NCBI RefSeq assembly: GCF_014836635.1
Contig: NZ_JACSQL010000002.1
Coordinates: forward strand, 434,001-498,000
Direction of reading: 5' to 3'
Source: Paenibacillus gallinarum
GTDB taxonomy: Bacteria; Bacillota; Bacilli; Paenibacillales; Paenibacillaceae
DNA: 64,000 nt
Shown: piece by piece, positions 1-8,225 of the stretch
How positions within the stretch are numbered: the first letter of the stretch is position 1
Layout: every line of letters begins with the position of its first letter
Position numbers and translations under genes: made by a program
Notes under the pieces: generated by a model
Seen by the model: only the letters and a program-made list of their open reading frames with translations
Told to the model about the DNA's origin: nothing
The model's database searches: none

Positions 1-2
1 AA

Positions 3-1688
3 GCTGTATTCCAAGTACTTGAGCAAGAAGATGCAGATATTAAACTTTATCCAAAACAATCCACACGTTCAGAATACGAGCATTACTATTTATATACAAT
101 CCCGCTGAAGACACGTGTTGAAGGAAAACAGCTTGGTGTTTTGTGCGTAGCTGTGCCGGGAATAAGAGAGGGTATCCTCGAAGTATTGGAAGCTGCAAAA
201 CTTTTTTATCAGTCTAGCTTTTATCGTCATTTTGAGCACCGTTTCCTTTCCAATTTGCTGGACATTCATAAAACAACAGAAAAAGAAAATAGACGACGTT
301 CCATTCTATTTCAAATTGTACAGCGTATGCACGATCGAATGGATGTTCAGACCGTTTTGGAAGAGGTATTTGACAGCGTAGCTTTTCTGTTCCCGGCAGC
401 TCGTCTGACACTGTACATGTCACAAGATGGAATTACAGAAGATCCGCGGATCAAACCGCTGTATTTACAAGGGCAATATAATCCGGTATGTGCTATGGCT
501 TATACTGAAGAAAGAATGATTTCTCAGCCGCTTGGGCTAGAAGAATACGAATTTGGGATTCCTTTTAGAGGGAAGCAGGGGACATACGGCGTATTCCATA
601 TTGAAACTCCCAGTGAATTGATAGAGGATGTTGATATCCAGCTAATAGTAATGATGGCTGATACGGCTGGAACAGCTTACGAGAATGCCAAGATGCATCA
701 GCAATCGAATACACTCATTCAAGAACTTCGGATGATAGACGAGTTAACCAAAAAAATAAATCAGAGTTTGCAGCTAGCCGATATTTATGAATATGCTGTG
801 CAGCAGCTAATGCGCATTTTTAAGGCAAAAGCTTGCTGTATCCTTAAACTTGATCCGGAAGATCAGCAGTTCCGTGTTCTGAATTCGACACTGCCTTCGT
901 TAGGACAAGAGAAGTACTCGCTCTACGGGATCAGCGGAGAAGTATATCGTACGGGAGAACCTATTATCATTTTTGACTATGAGAAACATAGCGGTCCACG
1001 CTCTATTTTAATGGATATAACAAACTCTAAGTCTATGATGGCCGTACCTCTACGAATAAACGGACAGGTTGAAGGCGCCATTTTAGTAACACATCAGAAT
1101 AAACAGTTTTTCTCTTACGATAACTTTCGTTTCATGGACATGCTGGGTGTTCATATTGGACTTGCTGTTACGAATGCCACTCTTCATGCAGAAGTAAAGA
1201 GACTGGCAACAGTAGACGCATTAACCGGTTTATACGTAAGGCATTATGTGGACCGAATGATAGAAGAAAGACAGAGCAGTGACTTTTGTGGTTCACTGAT
1301 CGTCATTGACCTTGATGATTTCAAGCAAGTAAATGATTCTTATGGTCATCAGATCGGTGACCAAGTACTCACCCAGGTAAGTGACGTCATTCGCGAAAGT
1401 GGAGGTCCAGATGACCTATGTGCAAGATGGGGCGGGGAAGAGATGGCCATTTATTTACCTCAGGTCAGTGCGCAGCAAGCGTTCTTTATTGCAGAGAACA
1501 TCCGGGTACAAATTTCAAGGCGAACTTCTCCATCGATTACGGTATCCTGCGGAATTGGGGAATGGTGCTGGCTTGATGATCAAGTCAGTGTTGAATCACT
1601 GTTCTATCGTGCAGATATGGCTTTATATGAAGCTAAAAACAGCGGTAGAAATCGGGTATGTATTGAGAATAAAAATATGTATAGATAA
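3..1688 (+). CDS. GAF-GGDEF diguanylate cyclase, 5'-truncated by the window edge
   Basis: The reading frame is open from base 3, so the gene starts before the window; the TTG at 141 is internal. At least one GAF-like sensory region (about codons 90-350) precedes a C-terminal GGDEF domain that begins at VDALTGLYVRHYVD. The signature is WGGEEM, an active-site variant in which the acidic pair is kept. This family condenses two GTP into cyclic di-GMP. The position of the inhibitory RxxD site, five residues before GGEEM, reads GPDD, so product inhibition through that site is probably lost. No membrane segment is visible in the part seen, which suggests a cytosolic sensor. A strong terminator follows directly. 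Family assignment is firm; the ligand of the GAF region is unknown. Confidence 0.88.
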   Translation, partial: AVFQVLEQEDADIKLYPKQSTRSEYEHYYLYTIPLKTRVEGKQLGVLCVAVPGIREGILEVLEAAKLFYQSSFYRHFEHRFLSNLLDIHKTTEKENRRRSILFQIVQRMHDRMDVQTVLEEVFDSVAFLFPAARLTLYMSQDGITEDPRIKPLYLQGQYNPVCAMAYTEERMISQPLGLEEYEFGIPFRGKQGTYGVFHIETPSELIEDVDIQLIVMMADTAGTAYENAKMHQQSNTLIQELRMIDELTKKINQSLQLADIYEYAVQQLMRIFKAKACCILKLDPEDQQFRVLNSTLPSLGQEKYSLYGISGEVYRTGEPIIIFDYEKHSGPRSILMDITNSKSMMAVPLRINGQVEGAILVTHQNKQFFSYDNFRFMDMLGVHIGLAVTNATLHAEVKRLATVDALTGLYVRHYVDRMIEERQSSDFCGSLIVIDLDDFKQVNDSYGHQIGDQVLTQVSDVIRESGGPDDLCARWGGEEMAIYLPQVSAQQAFFIAENIRVQISRRTSPSITVSCGIGEWCWLDDQVSVESLFYRADMALYEAKNSGRNRVCIENKNMYR

Positions 1689-1724
1689 AGAGCGCTTCCT
1701 TTAAAAAGGAGGACGCTCTTTTTT
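1687..1724 (+). terminator. Intrinsic terminator of the diguanylate cyclase gene
   Basis: An inverted repeat AAAGAGCG...CGCTCTTT with additional pairing of CTTCCT and AGGAG is followed by a run of T. It begins at the stop codon. Confidence 0.85.
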
Positions 1725-1786
1725 ATGGATACAAGGAGTACACAGAGGAAAACCTAACAAAAAATGAGGTGAAAGGTTGGGTTGAT

Positions 1787-2590
1787 ATGTATAGTTCATT
1801 ATATCGTTTCTTGATAGTAATCCTATGCGCCGCTGTTTTGTTCGGAGGAACTGGGTGTGCTTATAGGTATCAGGAGGACCCAAAAGAAATCTTTCAACGT
1901 GCATTAACAGGGTTAGCTGGCAAAGAAGAGTTGGAATTTCGAGGAAAAGCGGCCATTCGAACGGATGATCATGGATTATTTGATACTGAATATCAATATT
2001 CAGGAACGCTCACGAATCATAATAAGGTTGTTATTGAAAGTCAGTTATCTCCCAGCAGTACAGACACTAAAACAAGATCACTTACTTTGAAAAGGGTAAA
2101 CAAAGAATGGAAAGTAGAGTCTTTAGACGGAACAAAACCAGCGATAGTACGCTGGAACCCGTTAGCTCAATTAGAAGCTATTGAACAAATAAAAAACAAA
2201 ACGTTTCGTGCCGAGTATGGTGTCCCGCGAGGGAAACAAATGATCAGAATCGAACTTGATAGTGAAGAAGCAGTAATGTACCTAAGTAATCAGCTTGAAG
2301 AGGAAATGCAGGAACTTCAGAGTGAACTTCCTGCCCTCACGAGTTCTGTGCCTAATGATAAACGCAATGAATGCCTGAAGGAGCTGAATACCCTGTATGA
2401 ACAGCAGAAAAGTCAGCTGGATGATTATCTGACAAAGGCACAAGCTACACTCGTATATCATCTGCTCATTGATAAAAAAACAAATCTTCCCCTGAGGTTG
2501 TCTTCTGAAAGTGAGATTCGTTACCAAAAAGAAGAAGGAACTGCTAAGGAGCTTCTTGTGACGGATGTATATTTTGATCATTACAAGTAA
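1787..2590 (+). CDS. Putative lipoprotein of unknown function
   Basis: An N-terminal hydrophobic signal (about residues 6-22) ends in GGTGC, compatible with a lipobox, so the mature protein is probably lipid-anchored at Cys on the outside of the membrane. The rest is charged and hydrophilic, with a helical Glu/Gln-rich stretch (EEEMQELQSELPAL) in the second half. I chose ATG 1787 because AAAGG lies about 10 bases upstream; a GTG at 1769 is in frame but has no good ribosome site. The gene stands alone after a terminator. I do not recognise a named family and assign no function. Confidence 0.75.
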   Translation: MYSSLYRFLIVILCAAVLFGGTGCAYRYQEDPKEIFQRALTGLAGKEELEFRGKAAIRTDDHGLFDTEYQYSGTLTNHNKVVIESQLSPSSTDTKTRSLTLKRVNKEWKVESLDGTKPAIVRWNPLAQLEAIEQIKNKTFRAEYGVPRGKQMIRIELDSEEAVMYLSNQLEEEMQELQSELPALTSSVPNDKRNECLKELNTLYEQQKSQLDDYLTKAQATLVYHLLIDKKTNLPLRLSSESEIRYQKEEGTAKELLVTDVYFDHYK

Positions 2591-2693
2591 CTCTGTGCTG
2601 ACATGAAGTATCCCATCAGACAAACTGCGTGATACAATGGAAATGTTAGACAACGATAGAAGTTTTACTACATGAAGGAGGCAACATATAACG

Positions 2694-3809
2694 ATGAAAG
2701 ATCCAAGAATTCAAAAACTCGCTCAAAATTTGGTTGGATACTCTGTGAATGTACAACCAGGAGAAAATGTTCTCGTGGAGATGATCGGCTCAGAACGCGA
2801 CCTGCTGAATGCAATTATTGAAGAAATCGGTAAAGCCGGCGGTAATGCGTTTGTCCAGCTGACAGATAAAACGGTACTCCGTTCCATGCTGATTGGTGCA
2901 ACAGAAGCACAGCTGAAAACATGGGCAGAGATTGACTTAAAGCGTATGGAACTTATGGATGGATACATCGGAATTCGCGCTGGAGAAAATGCGAATGACC
3001 TCTCTGATGTGCCTGAAGAAAAAATGAAAATGTACAATGCACTTTATTCTCATCCTGTACATAGCGAAGAACGCGTGAAGCGTACGAAGTGGGTAGTGCT
3101 TCGTTATCCGAATGCAAGTATGGCGCAGCTTGCCAACACAAGTACAGAAGCGTTTGAAGATTTTTATTTCAAGGTATGTAATTTAGACTATGCCAAAATG
3201 GACAAAGCACAAGATCCACTGGCTGAGCTGATGCGTAAAACCGATAAAGTCCGCATTGTTAGCCCGGGAACTGATCTTCATTTCTCCATTAAATCCATTG
3301 GAGCAGAGAAATGTGCTGGAGAGAAAAACATTCCAGATGGGGAAGTATATAGTGCGCCCGTTCGTGATTCTGTAAATGGGACAATCAGCTACAACACACC
3401 TACGTTATACAATGGGATTACATTTGAGAATATCAAGTTCCGTTTTGAGAACGGTAAAATTGTAGAAGCTACAAGTAATGATACGAAACGACTCAATGAA
3501 ATTTTGGACACAGATGAGGGTGCACGTTATATCGGTGAATTTGCTATTGGATTTAATCCGCACATTCTGCACCCAATGAAAGATATCTTGTTTGATGAAA
3601 AGATTGCAGGAAGTCTTCATTTTACGCCAGGGCAGGCATATGATGTGACAGATAACGGAAACACGTCATCCATTCACTGGGATCTGGTACTTATTCAGCG
3701 TCCGGAGTACGGTGGTGGGGAGATTTATTTTGATGATGTTCTTATTCGCAAAGATGGTATTTTCGTCATTCCGGAACTGCAAGGACTAAATCCGGAAAAC
3801 TTGGTTTAA
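2694..3809 (+). CDS. ampS: M29 family metallo-aminopeptidase
   Basis: This is a full-length (371 aa) thermophilic-type aminopeptidase of the M29 family, which removes N-terminal residues from peptides in the cytosol using two metal ions. The expected ligands are visible: Glu217 in DGEVYSAP, Glu282 in YIGEFAIGFNP, His309 in SLHFTPGQAY, and His328 with Asp330 in SIHWDLV. The ATG at 2694 follows GAAGGAGGC with good spacing. It is monocistronic by layout. B. subtilis AmpS and Thermus aminopeptidase T are the reference members. Assignment is confident; substrate preference cannot be read from sequence. Confidence 0.93.
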   Translation: MKDPRIQKLAQNLVGYSVNVQPGENVLVEMIGSERDLLNAIIEEIGKAGGNAFVQLTDKTVLRSMLIGATEAQLKTWAEIDLKRMELMDGYIGIRAGENANDLSDVPEEKMKMYNALYSHPVHSEERVKRTKWVVLRYPNASMAQLANTSTEAFEDFYFKVCNLDYAKMDKAQDPLAELMRKTDKVRIVSPGTDLHFSIKSIGAEKCAGEKNIPDGEVYSAPVRDSVNGTISYNTPTLYNGITFENIKFRFENGKIVEATSNDTKRLNEILDTDEGARYIGEFAIGFNPHILHPMKDILFDEKIAGSLHFTPGQAYDVTDNGNTSSIHWDLVLIQRPEYGGGEIYFDDVLIRKDGIFVIPELQGLNPENLV

Positions 3810-3924
3810 AACAAATTACGCTAGCAAGTAAATGGAAAATATAGTTGCTAAGAAAGCGGATTCAATGTATATTGTTAGTGGTTATATAGAATAGAATATT
3901 CTTACACTAGACGGAGGGATTCCT

Positions 3925-4170
3925 ATGTCGAATAATAATGCGGCAGTAGTGGAGATTGCGCAAACGGCCAGTAAATTCGCTTCTTCCATCGTACTCCACT
4001 CTGACACAAAGTACATTGATGTGAAAAGCATTCTGGGACTGTTTACCACACTTGTTGGCGGCAAAAACTATGAACTGCATGTTCATGGACCAGATGCGGA
4101 TGAAGCAAAAAAAGAGTTATCTGAAGTATTTGAAAAACACGGACTTACTGTTTCGCTCGCTAAAGAATAA
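3925..4170 (+). CDS. HPr-like protein lacking the catalytic histidine
   Basis: An 81-aa HPr/Crh-fold protein. The segment around VKSILGLF aligns with the HPr Ser46 site (LKSIMG), placing the regulatory serine at residue 35, and the flanking AQTASKF and GPDADEA blocks also match HPr. The N-terminal strand that carries the phosphocarrier His15 (GxHARPA) is absent: the protein begins MSNNNAAVVEIAQ. A strong GGAGG before ATG 3925 makes an upstream start unlikely. It therefore cannot carry phosphate like HPr. A regulatory role through Ser phosphorylation, as in Crh, is possible but inferred. A terminator follows. Confidence 0.8.
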   Translation: MSNNNAAVVEIAQTASKFASSIVLHSDTKYIDVKSILGLFTTLVGGKNYELHVHGPDADEAKKELSEVFEKHGLTVSLAKE

Positions 4171-4185
4171 CAGCGATACAGCAGT

Positions 4186-4224
4186 AAAAGCATCTTTGCC
4201 ATATTTGGCAAAGATGCTTTTTTT
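4186..4224 (+). terminator. Intrinsic terminator after the HPr-like gene
   Basis: A near-perfect stem GCATCTTTGCCA / TGGCAAAGATGC with a short loop is followed by seven T. Confidence 0.92.
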
Positions 4225-4310
4225 AGATGCTTCTTGTATTGAGAACGATTTTCGTCTAATATTAAGATTAGATTGTCGTACAAGATTCTGGACGTAGGGG
4301 GGAAGAGTGC

Positions 4311-4607
4311 ATGACTTCATCAGATCTGCAAGAACAACTTAATTCCAAAGCAATTCGTCTTCTTGAAGAAGATGCATATAAAATAGAAAAACTGATTCAA
4401 GTTCAGATGGAGAATCTGGCAACCCGTTATTGCCCTCTCTATGAGGAAGTACTGGATACGCAAGTGTTCGGATTTTCAAAAGAAGTTGATTTTGCAGTTC
4501 GTGCAGGTCTTCTTCCAGTCGATACAGGTAAACAGCTGGTAAACAACCTCGAACGTAATCTTGCTGTCCTGTACGAAGCACTTAATAAAAAAGGAAACCA
4601 GGAGTAG
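4311..4607 (+). CDS. ylaN: YlaN family protein (DUF1507)
   Basis: The 98-aa protein matches YlaN along its whole length, including the conserved block CPLYEEVLDTQVFGFSKEVD and the following FAVRAGL. YlaN is a small cytosolic helical protein of Bacillales linked to iron homeostasis; it has been reported to bind iron and the Fur repressor. The ATG at 4311 follows GGGGGGAAG. As in B. subtilis it lies near ftsW, but here a Ca2+/H+ antiporter and an Asp23 gene lie between them. Identification is confident; the function is transferred from the family. Confidence 0.93.
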   Translation: MTSSDLQEQLNSKAIRLLEEDAYKIEKLIQVQMENLATRYCPLYEEVLDTQVFGFSKEVDFAVRAGLLPVDTGKQLVNNLERNLAVLYEALNKKGNQE

Positions 4608-4628
4608 GCTCCTGGCATCTTTTCATAG

Positions 4629-4660
4629 AAGCATGCAGATTAGAGATGCATGCTTTTTTT
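4629..4660. terminator. Terminator hairpin between ylaN and the convergent antiporter gene
   Basis: The stem AGCATGCA / TGCATGCT is followed by seven T on the plus strand. It lies between two convergent genes. The T-run favours action on ylaN transcripts. Confidence 0.8.
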
Positions 4661-4670
4661 GTATATAAGT

Positions 4671-5726
4671 TTAAATCAAGAAGAACGATACACCAAGAAT
4701 AGCATAGACAGCGATAAGAAGAAGCCCCTCGTACCAGTTGGTTGATCCATCTTGAATAATCGATTTGGAGATAAAGACGGCAACGCCAATGGCTACAAGC
4801 TCAATCGTTGTAAATACGATATCCATTGTGTTTCCAAAAAAGAAACTAGTGAAGACGAGTACGGGTGCAACAAACAACGCAATTTGCAAACTGCTGCCTA
4901 CTGCGATCTCAACAGCTGCTCCTATTTTATTTTTCATAGCGAGCAGGACGGCTGCACTGTGCTCAGCTGCGTTTCCTACAATTGCTACAAGGAAGGCACC
5001 TACAAAGACTTCACTTAGGCCAAATCGAACAGTCAGTGTTTCGAGCGTTCCAACAAGCCATTCACTGACAAAAGCAACCATCACTGTAGCGAGTACAAGA
5101 TAAGCAATCGATTTTTTCTTAGACCAGGCAGGCTCCTCATGAGCTTCTCCTTCAGCAACGTTCTCTGCAAGGATGTCTTTATGTGTAATCATCGAGAAAA
5201 TGATCCAAGCAATATAGGCAACAATGAGAATACCAGCTACGATGAGGCTCAAGGTCTCGGTTTGAGGGACAGTAATCGTATGGGTGTTAAAAAATACAGC
5301 CGGGACAAACAGCGCGATTACGGCAACAATCATAAGAGAGCCGTTCATTCCCGCAAGGGATTGGTTGAAATTCTGAACCTTAAATTTGGTGCCTCCGAGA
5401 AAAATACTAAGACCAAGCACAAGCAGTAAATTCCCGATAATAGAACCGGTCAAACTTGCTTTTACCATGTCATAAAGGCCTTCTTTAACGAGAAAGATAG
5501 CAATAATAAGTTCGGCTGCATTTCCAAAAGTGGCATTGAGAAATCCACCTAGTCGTTCCCCTGCATAGTGAGCTACATTTTCTGTAGCTTTTCCGAGAAA
5601 TCCAGCTACAAAGACTACCGCGATGGCAGATAGGACAAACTGAATAAGTGGATCAAAATGAAGGTAATGGGAAACCGCACTTAGTAAAAATGTGATGATC
5701 AGTAACGAGGTTCTAACTTTACTCAT
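4671..5726 (-). CDS. cax: Ca2+/H+ antiporter, CaCA/Cax family
   Basis: This is an integral membrane protein (351 aa) with about 11 hydrophobic segments and the two alpha-repeat signatures of the CaCA superfamily: GNAAELI near residue 70 and GNAAEH in the second half. It exports Ca2+ in exchange for protons, like B. subtilis ChaA/YfkE. It starts MSKVRTS after an AAGGAGAT ribosome site on the reverse strand. It is divergent from the Asp23 gene, with 230 bp between them. The broad function is firm; selectivity among cations is not readable. Confidence 0.92.
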   Translation of the reverse strand: MSKVRTSLLIITFLLSAVSHYLHFDPLIQFVLSAIAVVFVAGFLGKATENVAHYAGERLGGFLNATFGNAAELIIAIFLVKEGLYDMVKASLTGSIIGNLLLVLGLSIFLGGTKFKVQNFNQSLAGMNGSLMIVAVIALFVPAVFFNTHTITVPQTETLSLIVAGILIVAYIAWIIFSMITHKDILAENVAEGEAHEEPAWSKKKSIAYLVLATVMVAFVSEWLVGTLETLTVRFGLSEVFVGAFLVAIVGNAAEHSAAVLLAMKNKIGAAVEIAVGSSLQIALFVAPVLVFTSFFFGNTMDIVFTTIELVAIGVAVFISKSIIQDGSTNWYEGLLLIAVYAILGVSFFLI

Positions 5727-5806
5727 ATGTAATCTCCTTTTTCTAGTGTTTAACCTTCAAGACAAAGTTGGATCATAATTCATAACTATATTCCCCCTTT
5801 CACATG

Positions 5807-5834
5807 TATTATGAAACATTTATTATGAAACATT
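5807..5834. repeat. Two tandem copies of a 14-bp sequence in a divergent promoter region
   Basis: TATTATGAAACATT occurs twice head to tail, about 80 bp upstream of the antiporter start and 120 bp before the Asp23 gene. It could be an operator for either gene. No known regulator is recognised. Confidence 0.6.
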
Positions 5835-5896
5835 TGATATATCGCTGAATTCTAAAAATTGATTTCATTGCCTAAGTAGTCAGATGGCACTTTTAT

Positions 5897-5926
5897 TTGC
5901 AATTTGGGGGGCAAAGGCATTAAAAT
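5897..5926 (+). promoter_or_regulatory. Candidate sigma-A promoter for the Asp23 gene
   Basis: TTGCAA (-35) and TAAAAT (-10) are separated by 18 bp and lie about 30 bp before the start codon. Confidence 0.45.
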
Positions 5927-5956
5927 ATCTTATAAAGAAGCAAAGGAGGATATGGC

Positions 5957-6319
5957 ATGTCAGAACAGCTAAAAATCGAAACAGGCGACATCCGGATATC
6001 CAATGATGTTGTAGCAAAAATTGCTGGCCTTGCAGCGTTAGAAACTCCGGGGATTGCAGCAATGTCCGGAGGTTTGTCTGAAGGCTGGGCCAAACGCCTC
6101 AGCGGAAAAAATGTGCAAAAGGGTGTCACTGTAGAAGTAGGGACAACGGAAACAGCCATTGATCTCCGCATTATTGTTCTTTACGAGACACCTATTCACG
6201 AAGTATCTCGGATGCTTCAGCAGAATGTACGTGAGGCAGTGGAAAGTATGACCGGTCTTCGAGTTGTTGAAGTGAATGTGAAGGTAGAAGGTGTTTCCTT
6301 CCGGGGCGACGAACAATAA
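5957..6319 (+). CDS. Asp23/Gls24 family envelope-stress protein
   Basis: The 120-aa protein is a typical single-domain Asp23 member (IRISNDVVAKIAGLAALE... VEVNVKVEGVSF). It looks closer to the YqhY type than to YloU, for example in the GLAALETPGIAAM block. Members associate with the membrane through partners and are linked to envelope stress or fatty-acid metabolism. ATG 5957 follows AAAGGAGG. The gene is monocistronic. The usual yloU position, between rpmB and fakA, is empty in this window, so this may be a functional substitute elsewhere on the chromosome; that is inference. Confidence 0.87.
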   Translation: MSEQLKIETGDIRISNDVVAKIAGLAALETPGIAAMSGGLSEGWAKRLSGKNVQKGVTVEVGTTETAIDLRIIVLYETPIHEVSRMLQQNVREAVESMTGLRVVEVNVKVEGVSFRGDEQ

Positions 6320-6382
6320 GATGAATATCTTATCTTACAATTTTGATCTTACCTATCATAATGGATGGCATAAAAGCCGCAT

Positions 6383-6425
6383 AAAGAAGGACAGTCTCGG
6401 TATTTACCGAAACTGTCCTTCTTTT
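6383..6425. terminator. Terminator between the Asp23 gene and ftsW (convergent)
   Basis: The stem AAGAAGGACAGT / ACTGTCCTTCTT carries an inner TCGGTA/TACCGA pair. T-rich flanks lie on both strands, so it can serve both genes. Confidence 0.85.
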
Positions 6426-6426
6426 A

Positions 6427-7710
6427 TTACTTTGATCGTGAGCTACGTCGTTTTTGTGAATTCCGCGTGACAAGAGCAGGGGATGGTCGTTCTTCAGTTA
6501 CAGTTCGAACAGATTTAACCGTCTCCTGAGTTATTTCCAAATTGTTTTCCCGGGAAATACTAAGCATAATCCCGATACTTGTCATCGTTACAAGCAGAGA
6601 GGTTCCCCCAAAACTGATAAAAGGAAGTGTTACCCCTGTAACGGGGATCGTTTGAGTAACTCCGCCGATATTGATGAAAGCCTGAATGGCAATAAGCCCC
6701 ATAATCCCGACGCCAACGAGTGTCCCGAAGATGTCCTTGCAGCGAAGTGCAATCGTAAACCCCCGCCAGATAAAATAAACATAAATGATGAGGAAAATGG
6801 AAGCGCCGATGAATCCGAGTTCTTCGCCGATGACAGCAAAGATAAAGTCATTAAATGCATTAGGTAGATAGTGGAGCTTAATTACTCCTTGACCAATCCC
6901 TGTACCTGTAAAGCCGCCTGTGCCAATGGCTGTAAGTGAGTTCACCAGATTCCAAGAATCTCCAGTCTTATCATGAAACGGATCGAGAAAAGATTGAAAC
7001 CGTGCCAGCTTATAACTGTATGAACTTCCCGATACATTTCCGGACATCAAATCCACAAGATAACCAGCACCCATGACGATTGCCGCGCCAAGAATAAGCA
7101 GTCCGATGGATCCCATGATGTGCTTCATACTTGCTCCGCCTGCATAAATAATGAGGCCGCAGGTTGCAACGAGGATAAAGGTAGAACCAAAGTCAGGTTG
7201 CAGCATGATGAGTCCGGCAACGAAACCGACAATAATCATTACCGGAATATATCCTGTTTTGAGATCTCGGAAACGCTCGCCTTTTTTAGTAATAAGAGCA
7301 GCTAAATACAGAATAATCGATATTTTGGCAATTTCGGAAGGCTGTAAAGTTCCAATTCCAAGATTAAACCAACTTCTAGCGTTGTTGATTTCTACTCCGA
7401 CGAATAGAACGGCAACGAGCATCAGAATGGTAATAAAAAATAAGGGTTTATATAATTGCTTGTATTTTGCAAAAGGGATATTCATAGCAACGAACATGCC
7501 TATAACGCCGAGTATGGCATATACCGCTTGTCTTTTCGTGTAGTGAAGTGCGTCAAAGTTGAGTTTTTCAGACATGAGGGCAATGCTGGAACTCGAGCTG
7601 TAAACCATAACCAGTCCGAAACCGGTAAGCAGCAAGGTGAGGATCAGTAGCTGATAATCAGGCAAACCTTTTCTCTGAGGCCTAGCTGTGTTTTTTTTCA
7701 TAGAATTCAT
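6427..7710 (-). CDS. ftsW: FtsW/RodA/SpoVE family septal peptidoglycan polymerase
   Basis: A 427-aa SEDS protein with about ten membrane segments. Family landmarks are visible: the ARSWFNLG and QPSEIAK blocks, the long extracytoplasmic loop with DPFHDKTGDSWNLVNS, and near the C-terminus the PVTGVTLPFISFGGTS block. SEDS proteins polymerise lipid II glycan strands with a partner class B PBP. Location next to ylaN, as in B. subtilis, favours FtsW over RodA or SpoVE. It starts 5 bp after the stop of the upstream YugN gene with only a weak ribosome site, so translation is probably coupled. A Ser/Arg-rich tail ends the protein. Confidence 0.9.
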   Translation of the reverse strand: MNSMKKNTARPQRKGLPDYQLLILTLLLTGFGLVMVYSSSSSIALMSEKLNFDALHYTKRQAVYAILGVIGMFVAMNIPFAKYKQLYKPLFFITILMLVAVLFVGVEINNARSWFNLGIGTLQPSEIAKISIILYLAALITKKGERFRDLKTGYIPVMIIVGFVAGLIMLQPDFGSTFILVATCGLIIYAGGASMKHIMGSIGLLILGAAIVMGAGYLVDLMSGNVSGSSYSYKLARFQSFLDPFHDKTGDSWNLVNSLTAIGTGGFTGTGIGQGVIKLHYLPNAFNDFIFAVIGEELGFIGASIFLIIYVYFIWRGFTIALRCKDIFGTLVGVGIMGLIAIQAFINIGGVTQTIPVTGVTLPFISFGGTSLLVTMTSIGIMLSISRENNLEITQETVKSVRTVTEERPSPALVTRNSQKRRSSRSK

Positions 7711-7715
7711 AGTGC

Positions 7716-8063
7716 CTAAGCTTCAAGCAGTTCCTTGAGTTCTTTAATTTTCTCATTAGCTACATTCAGAACAGGAGAAGGAATTTCGCTCTCATACTCT
7801 AGTCCATGGGGGAATGTTGCTCTTCCGATATAAACAGCTTCTACCGAAAGAATGGTGTCTGGTTTTTCTAGTTTGCCCTCGATTGCCCGTGTATTAATGC
7901 GTAAGAAATATTCGCTTTTTGTCTTGTTGTCCTCAATTTTGTAGTCGTATGTAGCGCGGTAATATTCCCACTGCCAACGAATAAATCCGACTTTCTCGGC
8001 ACTTTCGTCCATGTACGCCAGATCACTTTTTAAACCGTCCAGGCCTGTGTTTTCAAATATCAT
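7716..8063 (-). CDS. YugN-like family protein
   Basis: A 115-aa soluble protein of the YugN-like family; the start MIFENTGLDGL and the WQWEYYRATYDYKIED block are characteristic. No biochemical role is established for the family. It has a good AGGAGG ribosome site and is cotranscribed with ftsW (5-bp gap). Its constant pairing with a division gene is an observation, not a function. Confidence 0.82.
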   Translation of the reverse strand: MIFENTGLDGLKSDLAYMDESAEKVGFIRWQWEYYRATYDYKIEDNKTKSEYFLRINTRAIEGKLEKPDTILSVEAVYIGRATFPHGLEYESEIPSPVLNVANEKIKELKELLEA

Positions 8064-8225
8064 TGACGACCATACCTCCTTATATAAAAATCTCCCTTAC
8101 ATTTCTAGTTTCATATTAGTATGTTTCCTCAGCATGTGCAAGCTTTCCATAACCTTCCATTTCATATCGTTTGCGTATAAATTCTGCTACAATTAATTAA
8201 GAAATCATTTGAAGGGGTGGAGAGC

